From NCBI GenBank assembly GCA_017510875.1, contig JAFWLX010000155.1:1-5352 (forward strand): a stretch of 5,352 nucleotides of DNA, read 5' to 3'. Source of the stretch: Atopobiaceae bacterium (GTDB lineage Bacteria > Actinomycetota > Coriobacteriia > Coriobacteriales > Atopobiaceae). Position numbers and translations under genes: made by a program. Shown here in pieces: positions 1 through 5,351 of the stretch; within the stretch, counting starts at the first letter, position 1, and each line of letters opens with the position of its first letter. Under the pieces are notes generated by a model. That model ran no database searches. It saw only the letters and a list, made by a program, of their open reading frames with translations, and had not been told where the DNA came from.

Positions 1-438
1 CTCGATGGTGGCATACTCCCAATTCGATTTGTTGCGCACCACGCTGTCCTCAAGGTGCTGGTCGTAGCGCTTGACCAGTACGTGGTCGTAGGCGTTCTCG
101 TACACAATGACGTTGCAGTCAAGCGGCCACATAAACTCGCAGATCTCGCCAATGTAGTCACGACTCAGCAGCATGATGTGCTCGATGCCCTCGTGGTCCT
201 TGTCCCAGAGGTCACCGCCGTTCATGCCAATGGCCATGTCAAACTCAAAGGAAAGTCCCCACTCCTTTGCTTTGTCAAGCGAGCGGTGATCAAGGGGGCG
301 CCCCGACGCCGTTCCAAAGAGGATGCCCCTCTCGTGCAGACGTTCAAGCGCCTCGAGCGTCTTGGGCATGGGCTTCGATCCCTTTACGTTGATGGTGCCG
401 TCCACGTCGGCTACCACTGCAGTGACCTTCTCAATCAT
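1..438 (-). CDS. Cof-type HAD-superfamily phosphatase, N-terminal part (runs off left edge)
   Basis: This is an open minus-strand frame of 146 codons with no stop before the window edge, so only the N-terminal half or so of a typical 260-290-residue Cof-type protein is present. It begins MIEKVTAVVADVDGT. Residues 11-15 (DVDGT) are HAD motif I, with Asp11 the expected nucleophile and Asp13 the general acid/base. TASGRP at 43-48 is motif II as found in Cof/YbiV-like hydrolases. MAIGMNGGDLW at 68-78 matches the start of the C2-type cap domain (usual pattern: xxIxxNGA). Motifs III and IV lie outside the window. The family hydrolyses phosphate esters, usually sugar phosphates or other small metabolites, in the cytosol; the substrate cannot be told from this part. 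The ATG at 436-438 is preceded by a GAGGGGG ribosome binding site. It lies downstream of the esterase gene on the same strand, separated by 159 bp with no clear terminator, so partial read-through is possible. Confidence 0.9.
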   Translation of the reverse strand, partial: MIEKVTAVVADVDGTINVKGSKPMPKTLEALERLHERGILFGTASGRPLDHRSLDKAKEWGLSFEFDMAIGMNGGDLWDKDHEGIEHIMLLSRDYIGEICEFMWPLDCNVIVYENAYDHVLVKRYDQHLEDSVVRNKSNWEYATIE

Positions 439-443
439 GACGT

Positions 444-450
444 CCCCCTC
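444..450 (-). promoter_or_regulatory. Ribosome binding site of the HAD phosphatase gene
   Basis: On the minus strand GAGGGGG lies 5 nt upstream of the ATG at 436-438, which fixes that start. Two other upstream ATG triplets in the leader have no comparable site. Confidence 0.6.
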
Positions 451-597
451 ATGTCCTCATGTCAGAATGCCTGTTGGTACCATCCTAATGCAAGAGGCAT
501 AACCAAGGGAGAAACTGCAGGTAAGCGGTCGTGTTTGCCCCGTATCACGAGCGCGTGGGCTGTTGGCACGTATCACTTGGATATTGGACGATGTCGG

Positions 598-1266
598 TTA
601 TTGCATGAAGCGGTCAAGGGCCTCTAATCCTGCACCCAGGCGCTCGGGTATGTGTTGCAGATGATTGCCGGGGACCATGCAGAAATCCACCGTGGCGCCG
701 TGGGCTTTAAGGATGTCCTCACAGGCAGTCATCCGTTCTTGTACGGTCTTGAGTATGGGGCGTGCAGCCCTGCGCTCTTTGATGCCCAACGAGAGGTAGG
801 CGTATCTACCTGACAGATCGAAGTCGAGCGCTTGCAGGTGCTCTACCCAGCCCTCGTACCATACCGAGCCAGAAAGACAGGCACAGGCATAGAACACATC
901 TGCGTGTACAAGTGCATACATTGCAAACAGCCCACCCAGCGAGTACCCGCAGATTGCGCGTGCAGCGGGAAAAAGACCGCTTTCTCTTTCTATAGAGGAT
1001 ATTGTCCCGTTAACCAGCTCTTTCAATGTAAGCAAGGCTTCTCCGCCAAAGTCTGGCTCCCCGCGATACAGTCCCGCTGCAGGCCATGGCGTAAGGGCGT
1101 CGTTCCAGTTGTGCACGGGCAGCGTAATAATGTTGGTATGGCGGGGCTCAGCAAATGGCGTCACCTCAAAGGGATGCTCGGGCGAGTCGATGACATAGAT
1201 TGCAGGGGCATGCACCCCACCGTCGCCAGGAAAGAAACGGTAATGCCTGGCGTCCACGTATCCCAT
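598..1266 (-). CDS. Alpha/beta-hydrolase, putative esterase family (esterase D / IroE-like)
   Basis: A 222-residue cytosolic protein with no signal peptide or membrane segment. Numbering from the upstream ATG (224 aa), CGYSLGGLFAMYAL at 108-121 is a classic GxSxGG nucleophile elbow with Ser111. The His is expected in PGNHLQHIPERL (His204). The LGIKE stretch near Glu166 sits where IroE/Fes-type and related putative esterases place their acidic residue. The length is near the lower end for the family. The family hydrolyses carboxyl esters, including acyl or acetyl groups on sugars, S-formylglutathione and siderophore trilactones; the substrate here is unknown. Two in-frame ATGs lie close together (1270-1272 and 1264-1266). 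GGAGG directly abuts the first but stands 6 nt before the second, so the second is preferred; the alternative end is 1272. It is divergent from the GH3-like gene, which might hint at a shared carbohydrate role, but that is inference. Confidence 0.88.
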   Translation of the reverse strand: MGYVDARHYRFFPGDGGVHAPAIYVIDSPEHPFEVTPFAEPRHTNIITLPVHNWNDALTPWPAAGLYRGEPDFGGEALLTLKELVNGTISSIERESGLFPAARAICGYSLGGLFAMYALVHADVFYACACLSGSVWYEGWVEHLQALDFDLSGRYAYLSLGIKERRAARPILKTVQERMTACEDILKAHGATVDFCMVPGNHLQHIPERLGAGLEALDRFMQ

Positions 1267-1272
1267 ACCCAT

Positions 1273-1277
1273 CCTCC
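1273..1277 (-). promoter_or_regulatory. Ribosome binding site of the esterase gene (decides the start)
   Basis: The minus strand reads GGAGGATGGGTATG. GGAGG has zero spacing to the first ATG, which is too close for normal initiation, but 6 nt to the second in-frame ATG. This favours initiation at 1266. Confidence 0.65.
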
Positions 1278-1309
1278 ATACACGCGTAGGAGCAGGTCAA
1301 TTCTTTAGC

Positions 1310-1315
1310 AGTATA
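1310..1315 (-). promoter_or_regulatory. Possible -10 element for the esterase gene
   Basis: On the minus strand the hexamer TATACT matches the sigma-70 -10 consensus at 5 of 6 positions and would give a leader of about 35-40 nt before the esterase start. No good -35 box lies 16-18 bp upstream, so the promoter is either weak, activator-dependent or a chance match. Confidence 0.3.
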
Positions 1316-1387
1316 CCGCGCATGCCGTAAAGGCTCCGGCAGTTCACCGGGGGCCGATTAAGACCGATATCTCTGCCGAAAGTAGTG

Positions 1388-1402
1388 TTGACTATACGTC
1401 AA
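1388..1402. promoter_or_regulatory. 15-bp perfect dyad TTGAC-N5-GTCAA, possible operator
   Basis: TTGACTATACGTCAA is a perfect 5-bp inverted repeat around a 5-bp centre, about 120 bp upstream of the esterase start in the divergent intergenic region. The half-site spacing of about one helical turn suits a dimeric repressor, but a dyad this short can arise by chance. Confidence 0.25.
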
Positions 1403-1448
1403 AGACCGGTCCCTTTGCGCCCCGTTTCGCGACAAATGACCTGTCCTC

Positions 1449-1484
1449 TTGCTGCAAGGCCCGGGAGTTGCCCCCGTGCAGCAA
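1449..1484. repeat. Inverted repeat TTGCTGCA / TGCAGCAA
   Basis: Perfect 8-bp arms at 1449-1456 and 1477-1484 enclose a GC-rich 20-nt loop, immediately beside the first GTCAC-N6-GTGAC dyad. No T-run follows on either strand, so it is not a standard intrinsic terminator. It may be part of the same repeat structure or a chance hairpin. Confidence 0.35.
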
Positions 1485-1522
1485 ATTGGTCACGGAATCG
1501 TGACCAATAGCCCGTTCAAAAG
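1485..1522 (-). repeat. Repeat unit copy 1: CTTTTGA-N11-GTCAC-N6-GTGAC
   Basis: Read on the minus strand, CTTTTGA (1516-1522) is followed after 11 nt by GTCAC-N6-GTGAC (1489-1504). The dyad here extends to perfect 9-bp arms (ATTGGTCAC and GTGACCAAT at 1485-1493 and 1500-1508). Copy 2 lies exactly 134 bp away in the same orientation. The similarity continues past CTTTTGA, with 17 of 19 bases identical between 1517-1535 and 1651-1669. Confidence 0.6.
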
Positions 1523-1621
1523 CGATTGCTCTGGCCTGGCGATGGCTGCTCTCATACCAAAGCAGCCCTGACACCAACTTTCGGCTCACGATTCGGACAA
1601 CATCAAAACATACGGCTTTTC

Positions 1622-1656
1622 TGTCACGATTTAGTGACAAATTAGCTACTCAAAAG
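1622..1656 (-). repeat. Repeat unit copy 2: CTTTTGA-N11-GTCAC-N6-GTGAC
   Basis: On the minus strand CTTTTGA (1650-1656), 11 nt, then GTCAC-N6-GTGAC (1623-1638). It has the same spacing and orientation as copy 1 and forms the left arm of the 138-bp inverted repeat. It is followed outward by 24 further bases identical to those after copy 3. Confidence 0.65.
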
Positions 1657-1676
1657 CGACTGCTTTGGCGCAACAA

Positions 1677-1713
1677 CTTTTGAGCAGCGAATCTGTCACG
1701 AAATGGTGACAGA
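1677..1713 (+). repeat. Repeat unit copy 3 (inverted): CTTTTGA-N11-GTCAC-N6-GTGAC
   Basis: On the plus strand CTTTTGA (1677-1683), 11 nt, then GTCAC-N6-GTGAC (1695-1710). The dyad extends to 8-bp arms TCTGTCAC and GTGACAGA (1692-1713). It points toward the GH3-like gene, ending about 140 bp upstream of the likely transcription start. Confidence 0.65.
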
Positions 1714-1854
1714 AAAGCCGTATGTTTTGATGTTGCCATACAGCGGTTCTGGGAAGGGGGATACACGCATGATTGGGCAGTTAAAACAAGGCCGTTGTTG
1801 GCTGCGCGGCCATATTGCGTCCCCGGCTCATGGTGGTCTTGGCTTGGCATTCGC

Positions 1855-1860
1855 TATGAT
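1855..1860 (+). promoter_or_regulatory. Likely -10 element of the GH3-like gene
   Basis: TATGAT matches the sigma-70 -10 consensus at 5 of 6 positions and lies 41 nt before the ATG, predicting a leader of about 35 nt. No convincing -35 box stands 16-18 bp upstream, which would fit an activator-dependent promoter, but this is weak evidence. Confidence 0.4.
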
Positions 1861-1887
1861 TGAGAGTGCAGGTGCACGCAAGAGCAA

Positions 1888-1893
1888 AAGGAG
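1888..1893 (+). promoter_or_regulatory. Ribosome binding site of the GH3-like gene (decides the start)
   Basis: AAGGAG ends 8 nt before the ATG at 1902, an excellent site. It shows that translation starts there and not at the in-frame TTG at 1860, which overlaps the -10-like hexamer and has no ribosome binding site. Confidence 0.8.
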
Positions 1894-1901
1894 ACAGAGG
1901 C

Positions 1902-4232
1902 ATGACCGAGCGAGAACTCTCTGAGCTGATGTTGCAGATGACACTGGACGAGAAGGTGGGCCAGCTCGTTCAGCTCGATGGCAGTTGGTTTTCTAGGAGT
2001 GGCTCGTCCGATGGCTCTGCCTCGGCACTGGGTGTAAAGGCGGAGGACCGCATCATCTGTGGCAGCGTGTTTGGCGTGCAGGATCCTGCCGAGGTGCACC
2101 GCATCCAGGACATCTACCTGGCGCACAGCCGCCTTAAGGTGCCCCTGCTCTTTGCGGGACCGGTCTCGTCCGGCCATCACGTGTGCTACCCGGCTCCCAT
2201 TGGCCTGGGATGCGCATGGGATACTGACCTCGTGCGCAGGGCATACAAGCGTATTGGGCAAGAAGTTGCAGCTAATGGCATTATGGTCGCTCATTTGTTG
2301 GAAGGTGACACGTCAGATGGAACATCTGTCGCTTGCACAGAGACCTCCCTGGGTGGCGAGGATAACCTTCTGTCCTCGCGTTATATGGCGGCAGCTGTCG
2401 AGGGCATACAGGAAGGGCTTGCCGAAGGCAAAGGCGTGGCAGCATGTGTGCCGTTGGTGGCCGGCCTGGGACAAAGCGCAAACGCGAGCGAGCGGGTTGT
2501 TTGCCAGAACATGCTTGCAAGCGCCCAAAGTGCCGTGAAGGCAGGCTGCAAGATGGTCTCTTCCACCTCAGCGGTGGTAAACGGTGTCCCAGCAGTGGCA
2601 AACAGCTGGCTGCTGACCGAGGTGCTACGCGACGAGTGGCGCTTTGACGGCCTGATTGCCTCAGCGCAAACCGAGATTGCCCATCTGATTGACCATGTGG
2701 CCAAAGACCTGTCCGACGCAACGCAGCAGGCGTTTGGGGCAGGTCTTGACATTGACAGGAGGTCGGGCTGTTACCTGCGCAATCTTGCTCCGCTCGTGCG
2801 CAGCGGCGCCATAGAGGAGCGCCTGGTGGACGAGGCCTGCTGGCGCGTGCTCAGCCTTAAGAACAAGCTGGGGCTCTTTGAGAATCCCTATCACGGCTGC
2901 TCGGTAGAGGACGCGTTCCTGTTTGACGAGAGTCCCGAGCGCGTGGCCTTGGTGCGCGAGGTAGCCGCACAAACGCTCGTGCTGTTGCAGAACAACAATG
3001 ACCTGTTGCCCCTTGCAACGGGGGAGGAGGCGCCCCGTGTGGTGCTGGCTGGTCCCTATGCCGACAACAACGATTTGGTGGGGAAAGCTGCCACGCAGGC
3101 CGACGTCACACGCATACCGACGATGCGCGAGGTGCTCGAGGAGCTTCTGGGCGAGGATGGGCTAAGGTACGTGAGCGGTGGAAGGCTGTTTGACGAGCCC
3201 GAGGACGAGGACATAGCCGACGTCAAGGTTTCCCCTGAGGAAGAAATAGAGGCGCCGGAGGAAGAAGCCCTCGCTGATGGTGTGGATGCGCCGGAAGCTG
3301 CTGATGATGCGCCCGAGGTCGAAGCTGACGCGGGCGATGAGGGCGCGGAGGCAGACGAGCCTGAAAGCGAGAAGACCGACGCACCTGATGAACAGCAAGA
3401 CACCCAACCGCTGCAAAATACCAGCGAGACAGATGAGGCATCAGAGCCCGATTCAGAACAAGTTGCCGAGCCAGAGCCAGCCCCCAAAGAAGAGGTGGTA
3501 CTCCTTTGCCTGGGCGAGGATCAGACAAGCGAGCATAACGACCCCGACAAGCCCCTTGTGCTTCCCGACGAGCAGATGGAGCTGCTGCGCTGCGCGTACG
3601 AGCATGGAGCAAAGACGGTGGTGGTGCTCTTTGGCAGTGCTCCGTTTGCACTGGCAGATGTCGTCGCTTATGCCGATGCCGTGATAGAGGCCTGGTGGCC
3701 GGGCACGGCAGGCGCGCAAGCGCTGGTAGACGTGCTCTTTGGCGCCGTGAGTCCCACGGCTCGTCTGACTGTGGGCTTGCCAAAAGACGCCTCGCAGCTC
3801 TCCGCTCCCTACCAGGACCGCGTTGCGCTTACCGATCAGGGCACGCTCTTCCCCTTTGGCTATGGCCTTTCGTACCATACGGCCGAACTCTCTGACTTCG
3901 AGCTCTCGCATGAGGTGCTTACACCGGGAGGCCCCATTACGGCGGAGGTCATGCTCACCAACACAAGCGACGTAGGGGGAACCGAGACCGTCCAACTCTA
4001 CCTGCGCGATGTGGTGGGATCAGTCGTGCGTCCGGCCAAGGAGCTCAAGGGCTTCAAGAAGGTGACGCTCAAGCCGCGGGAGAGCAAGCGCGTGGTGTTT
4101 GTCATCACCGAGGAGATGCTGCGCTTCTGGCGGCGCGACTGCACGTATGGCTCAGAGGCAGGAGAGTTCCGCGCCATGGTTGGCCTTAACAGCAAAGACG
4201 TGCTCGAGCTCCCCTTCTGGCTCCAGAAGTAG
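1902..4232 (+). CDS. Glycoside hydrolase family 3-like protein, predicted catalytically inactive, with acidic insert
   Basis: A 776-residue cytosolic protein without a signal peptide, built like BglX-type beta-glucosidases. Residues about 1-330 are the N-terminal barrel domain (MTLDEKVGQL at 13-22, SWLLTEVLRDEWRFDGL at 235-251). Residues 350-625 are the alpha/beta sandwich (LVLLQNNNDLLPL, LGEDQTSEH, WWPGTAGAQALVDVLFG at 598-614). The tail holds LFPFGYGLSY at 649-658 and a fibronectin-III-like domain at about 665-770 (RPAKELKGFKKVTLKPRES). Aligned from memory to BglX, the glucose-binding residues are gone: Asp of YDxLHG is Pro87, the Lys-His pair of KHF is Pro184-Leu185, the Arg of the RWGR motif is missing, and the nucleophile Asp of VSDHGAI is Ala255 in IASAQTEI. 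A possible acid/base Glu544 remains. Residues 431-531 form an acidic insert. The intact frame argues for a functional non-enzyme. An older label would be beta-glucosidase, but hydrolysis by the normal retaining mechanism is unlikely. Confidence 0.92.
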   Translation: MTERELSELMLQMTLDEKVGQLVQLDGSWFSRSGSSDGSASALGVKAEDRIICGSVFGVQDPAEVHRIQDIYLAHSRLKVPLLFAGPVSSGHHVCYPAPIGLGCAWDTDLVRRAYKRIGQEVAANGIMVAHLLEGDTSDGTSVACTETSLGGEDNLLSSRYMAAAVEGIQEGLAEGKGVAACVPLVAGLGQSANASERVVCQNMLASAQSAVKAGCKMVSSTSAVVNGVPAVANSWLLTEVLRDEWRFDGLIASAQTEIAHLIDHVAKDLSDATQQAFGAGLDIDRRSGCYLRNLAPLVRSGAIEERLVDEACWRVLSLKNKLGLFENPYHGCSVEDAFLFDESPERVALVREVAAQTLVLLQNNNDLLPLATGEEAPRVVLAGPYADNNDLVGKAATQADVTRIPTMREVLEELLGEDGLRYVSGGRLFDEPEDEDIADVKVSPEEEIEAPEEEALADGVDAPEAADDAPEVEADAGDEGAEADEPESEKTDAPDEQQDTQPLQNTSETDEASEPDSEQVAEPEPAPKEEVVLLCLGEDQTSEHNDPDKPLVLPDEQMELLRCAYEHGAKTVVVLFGSAPFALADVVAYADAVIEAWWPGTAGAQALVDVLFGAVSPTARLTVGLPKDASQLSAPYQDRVALTDQGTLFPFGYGLSYHTAELSDFELSHEVLTPGGPITAEVMLTNTSDVGGTETVQLYLRDVVGSVVRPAKELKGFKKVTLKPRESKRVVFVITEEMLRFWRRDCTYGSEAGEFRAMVGLNSKDVLELPFWLQK
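3192..3494 (+). other. Acidic low-complexity insert within the GH3-like protein
   Basis: This segment codes for residues 431-531, in which 43 of 101 residues are Asp or Glu and only 3 are Lys, with most of the rest Ala, Pro, Ser, Thr, Gln and Gly. It is expected to be disordered. It replaces the short segment that in BglX-like proteins joins early strands of the second domain to the strand before the VVGE-type motif (VVLLCLGED here, 532-540). The frame is unbroken through it. It may be a charged spacer, an interaction surface or a product of repeat expansion. Confidence 0.85.
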
Positions 4233-4240
4233 GGTTATAG

Positions 4241-4324
4241 GTTACTGCTCACGGGCAGGTTAGGGCGGAGCAGCCTCAGAGGCGCCACGAGGGTCACCGC
4301 CCCGGCCCGCCCGCGAGCAGTAAC
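4241..4324. terminator. 84-nt interrupted hairpin between convergent genes, possible bidirectional terminator
   Basis: GTTACTGCTC (4241-4250) pairs perfectly with GAGCAGTAAC (4315-4324). Inward, CGGGC pairs with GCCCG (4252-4256 with 4309-4313), then GG with CC plus two G-U pairs, then GGGCGG with CCGCCC (4263-4268 with 4297-4302). The hairpin fills the gap between the stop of the GH3-like gene (8 bp away) and the stop of the lipoprotein gene (2 bp away). No T-run follows on either strand, so this is not a classic intrinsic terminator. It may still stop or protect both transcripts, or be a repeat element. Confidence 0.5.
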
Positions 4325-4326
4325 GA

Positions 4327-5277
4327 TTACTGTCCAGTCTGCTGCTTGTTGATCCTTTTGCCGAGCGGGCTGTCTTTGTCCAGAAGGGACGTAACCTCAA
4401 ACGACTCGTTGGGGTCTGCGGGAACAGCGGACTTCTTTACGCTGGCAGGAATCTTGACTTCAGCGGAGTCAACCGTGCCGTACCCATCAAAGAGCAGGTC
4501 GCAGTCGGCGCGTATGGTCACGGGGATATGCCCAATCAGGCTGCCGTCGTAGGGCAGCGTAAGGTCTGTTGCCACCGAGCGCAGCAAGCAGTCCTCGGTG
4601 AAGTTTGCGCTTACCTTGTCGCCCTCAGGCGCGTCGAGGGTCTTCTCAACATTGATGTCAAGCTCCTCGAAGAGCTTTGGGTTGTTAGTTGCCTCGGGCA
4701 GGGTTTCAAAGATGGTGGTTGCGGGCACGGTGAGCTCGTAGCATACGCTGCTGTCTGACGAGAGCGACACCCGGCTAAAGTCGGCAGCCGAGAGCAGCTT
4801 GGTTATGCTAGCGATATCAAAGACCATATCAAACGTGCGGCTTGTCCATGCGGTGGCATCGCCCCCACGCTTGGCCGTGTAGAGCACAAGGGAGTCGTCA
4901 AGCTGCTCAAGGTAGTACTCCACCGTGATGTCTGGGCTGTCAAGCGCACTGAGGTCCGCGGTCACCGTGCCGTGCGCCGCACCACCGGCGGCATCCACGG
5001 CGACGGTAACAGGTACCACCTGGCGTACCCCCAGCATCGAGACTCCCAGGTCAACACCACCGCTTGCATGGAAGTTGTCGTTTACGGGATTAGCCGCATA
5101 GTGCACAAGGAGCCCCTCTGTGGTGGCGGGCTTTATCATCTGCGCGCAGCCCACAAGCCCAAACGCAACCACTAAGCTAGCCAGCACCAGTCGAACAAGC
5201 GCCGCCGTGCGTGTGTTCCTCGCGCACCAAAAAGTGTCCTGCTCCCATGTTGCATCTTGCTGCATATTCAAGCCCAT
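4327..5277 (-). CDS. Secreted lipoprotein, LppX/LprG or DUF6612-like
   Basis: A 316-residue protein with a lipoprotein signal: basic residues at Arg20, Arg23 and Arg29, a hydrophobic stretch LVRLVLASLVVAFG (27-40) and the lipobox LVGC with Cys44 as the acylated residue. The mature part would sit on the outer face of the cytoplasmic membrane. Residues about 68-170 (from FHASGGVDLGVSMLG through AHGTVTADLS and VEYYLEQLDDSLVLYTAKRGGDATAW) have the alternating beta pattern of the large group of Gram-positive lipoproteins that includes LppX/LprG and DUF6612. Residues 200-285 look like a second beta-rich part. Assignment is by pattern, not alignment, and no ligand is known; family members may carry lipids or act in the envelope. 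The start is uncertain: Met1 has no clear ribosome binding site, and Met5 (ATG at 5263-5265) is a plausible alternative. The n-region is unusually long. It converges on the GH3-like gene. Confidence 0.82.
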   Translation of the reverse strand: MGLNMQQDATWEQDTFWCARNTRTAALVRLVLASLVVAFGLVGCAQMIKPATTEGLLVHYAANPVNDNFHASGGVDLGVSMLGVRQVVPVTVAVDAAGGAAHGTVTADLSALDSPDITVEYYLEQLDDSLVLYTAKRGGDATAWTSRTFDMVFDIASITKLLSAADFSRVSLSSDSSVCYELTVPATTIFETLPEATNNPKLFEELDINVEKTLDAPEGDKVSANFTEDCLLRSVATDLTLPYDGSLIGHIPVTIRADCDLLFDGYGTVDSAEVKIPASVKKSAVPADPNESFEVTSLLDKDSPLGKRINKQQTGQ

Positions 5278-5324
5278 CTGCCAAACTGATTGGCCACACC
5301 GGCAATCAATAACGACTAATTAGA

Positions 5325-5351
5325 GACAGAAAGGGGCTGCCCCCTTCTGTC
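5325..5351. terminator. Hairpin at right edge, probable intrinsic terminator
   Basis: GACAGAA (5325-5331) pairs with TTCTGTC (5345-5351) and GGGG with CCCC (5333-5336 with 5340-5343) around a CTG loop, with one A-C mismatch. On the minus strand it is followed by TCTAATT, a weak T-rich tail, which would suit the end of a gene lying to the right and reading toward the lipoprotein gene. On the plus strand the tail lies outside the window, so direction is not settled. Confidence 0.5.

Larger units (their letters stand above)
1598..1735. repeat. 138-bp imperfect inverted repeat with 30-bp perfect outer arms
   Basis: Bases 1598-1627 are the exact reverse complement of 1706-1735 (30 of 30). The symmetry continues inward with only a few mismatches to TCAAAAG (1650-1656) and CTTTTGA (1677-1683), leaving a loop of about 20 nt, so each arm is close to 59 nt. 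Each arm also contains its own small dyad TGTCAC-N6-GTGACA, at 1622-1639 and 1694-1711. The structure lies between the divergent esterase and GH3-like genes. No flanking target-site duplication and no transposase is visible. It could be a MITE-like or other dispersed element, a cruciform-forming regulatory site, or an inverted duplication of an operator. The sequence alone does not decide. Confidence 0.75.

Noticed and set aside
541..576. Direct repeat CGTATCAC twice, 28 bp apart, with a CACG-N4-CGTG dyad between
   Set aside because: Only 8 bp and two copies in a 159-bp gap; it fits chance and does not form a convincing terminator.
55..627. 190-codon plus-strand frame opposite the HAD gene
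   Set aside because: It is antisense to the HAD gene, which has clear DVDGT and SGR motifs; the plus-strand frame has no family resemblance or ribosome binding site.
1392..1640. 82-codon minus-strand open frame in the intergenic region
   Set aside because: It begins with TTG inside the repeat dyad, has no ribosome binding site, runs through repeat copies 1 and 2 and resembles no family I know. The DNA repeat explains it better.
1598..1735. Insertion sequence ends with target-site duplication
   Set aside because: The bases flanking the arms (CGGA on the left, CCAT on the right) are not direct repeats and there is no transposase, so an IS call is not supported.
1860..1901. TTG start extending the GH3-like protein by 14 residues
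   Set aside because: The TTG overlaps the -10-like TATGAT and lacks a ribosome binding site, whereas ATG at 1902 has AAGGAG at 8 nt and gives the usual GH3 N-terminus.
1703..1924. 73-codon plus-strand open frame
   Set aside because: It has no ribosome binding site, starts within a repeat dyad and overlaps the promoter, ribosome binding site and first codons of the GH3-like gene in another frame.
3056..3487. 143-codon Ser/Ala-rich antisense frame under the acidic insert
   Set aside because: Low-complexity Ser/Ala/Gly sequence is the expected antisense reading of GAG/GAC/GCC-rich codons; there is no start signal of its own.
5319..5324. TCTAAT as a -10 box for the lipoprotein gene on the minus strand
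   Set aside because: Its -35 region would fall inside the right-edge hairpin and reads GAAGGG, unlike the consensus.
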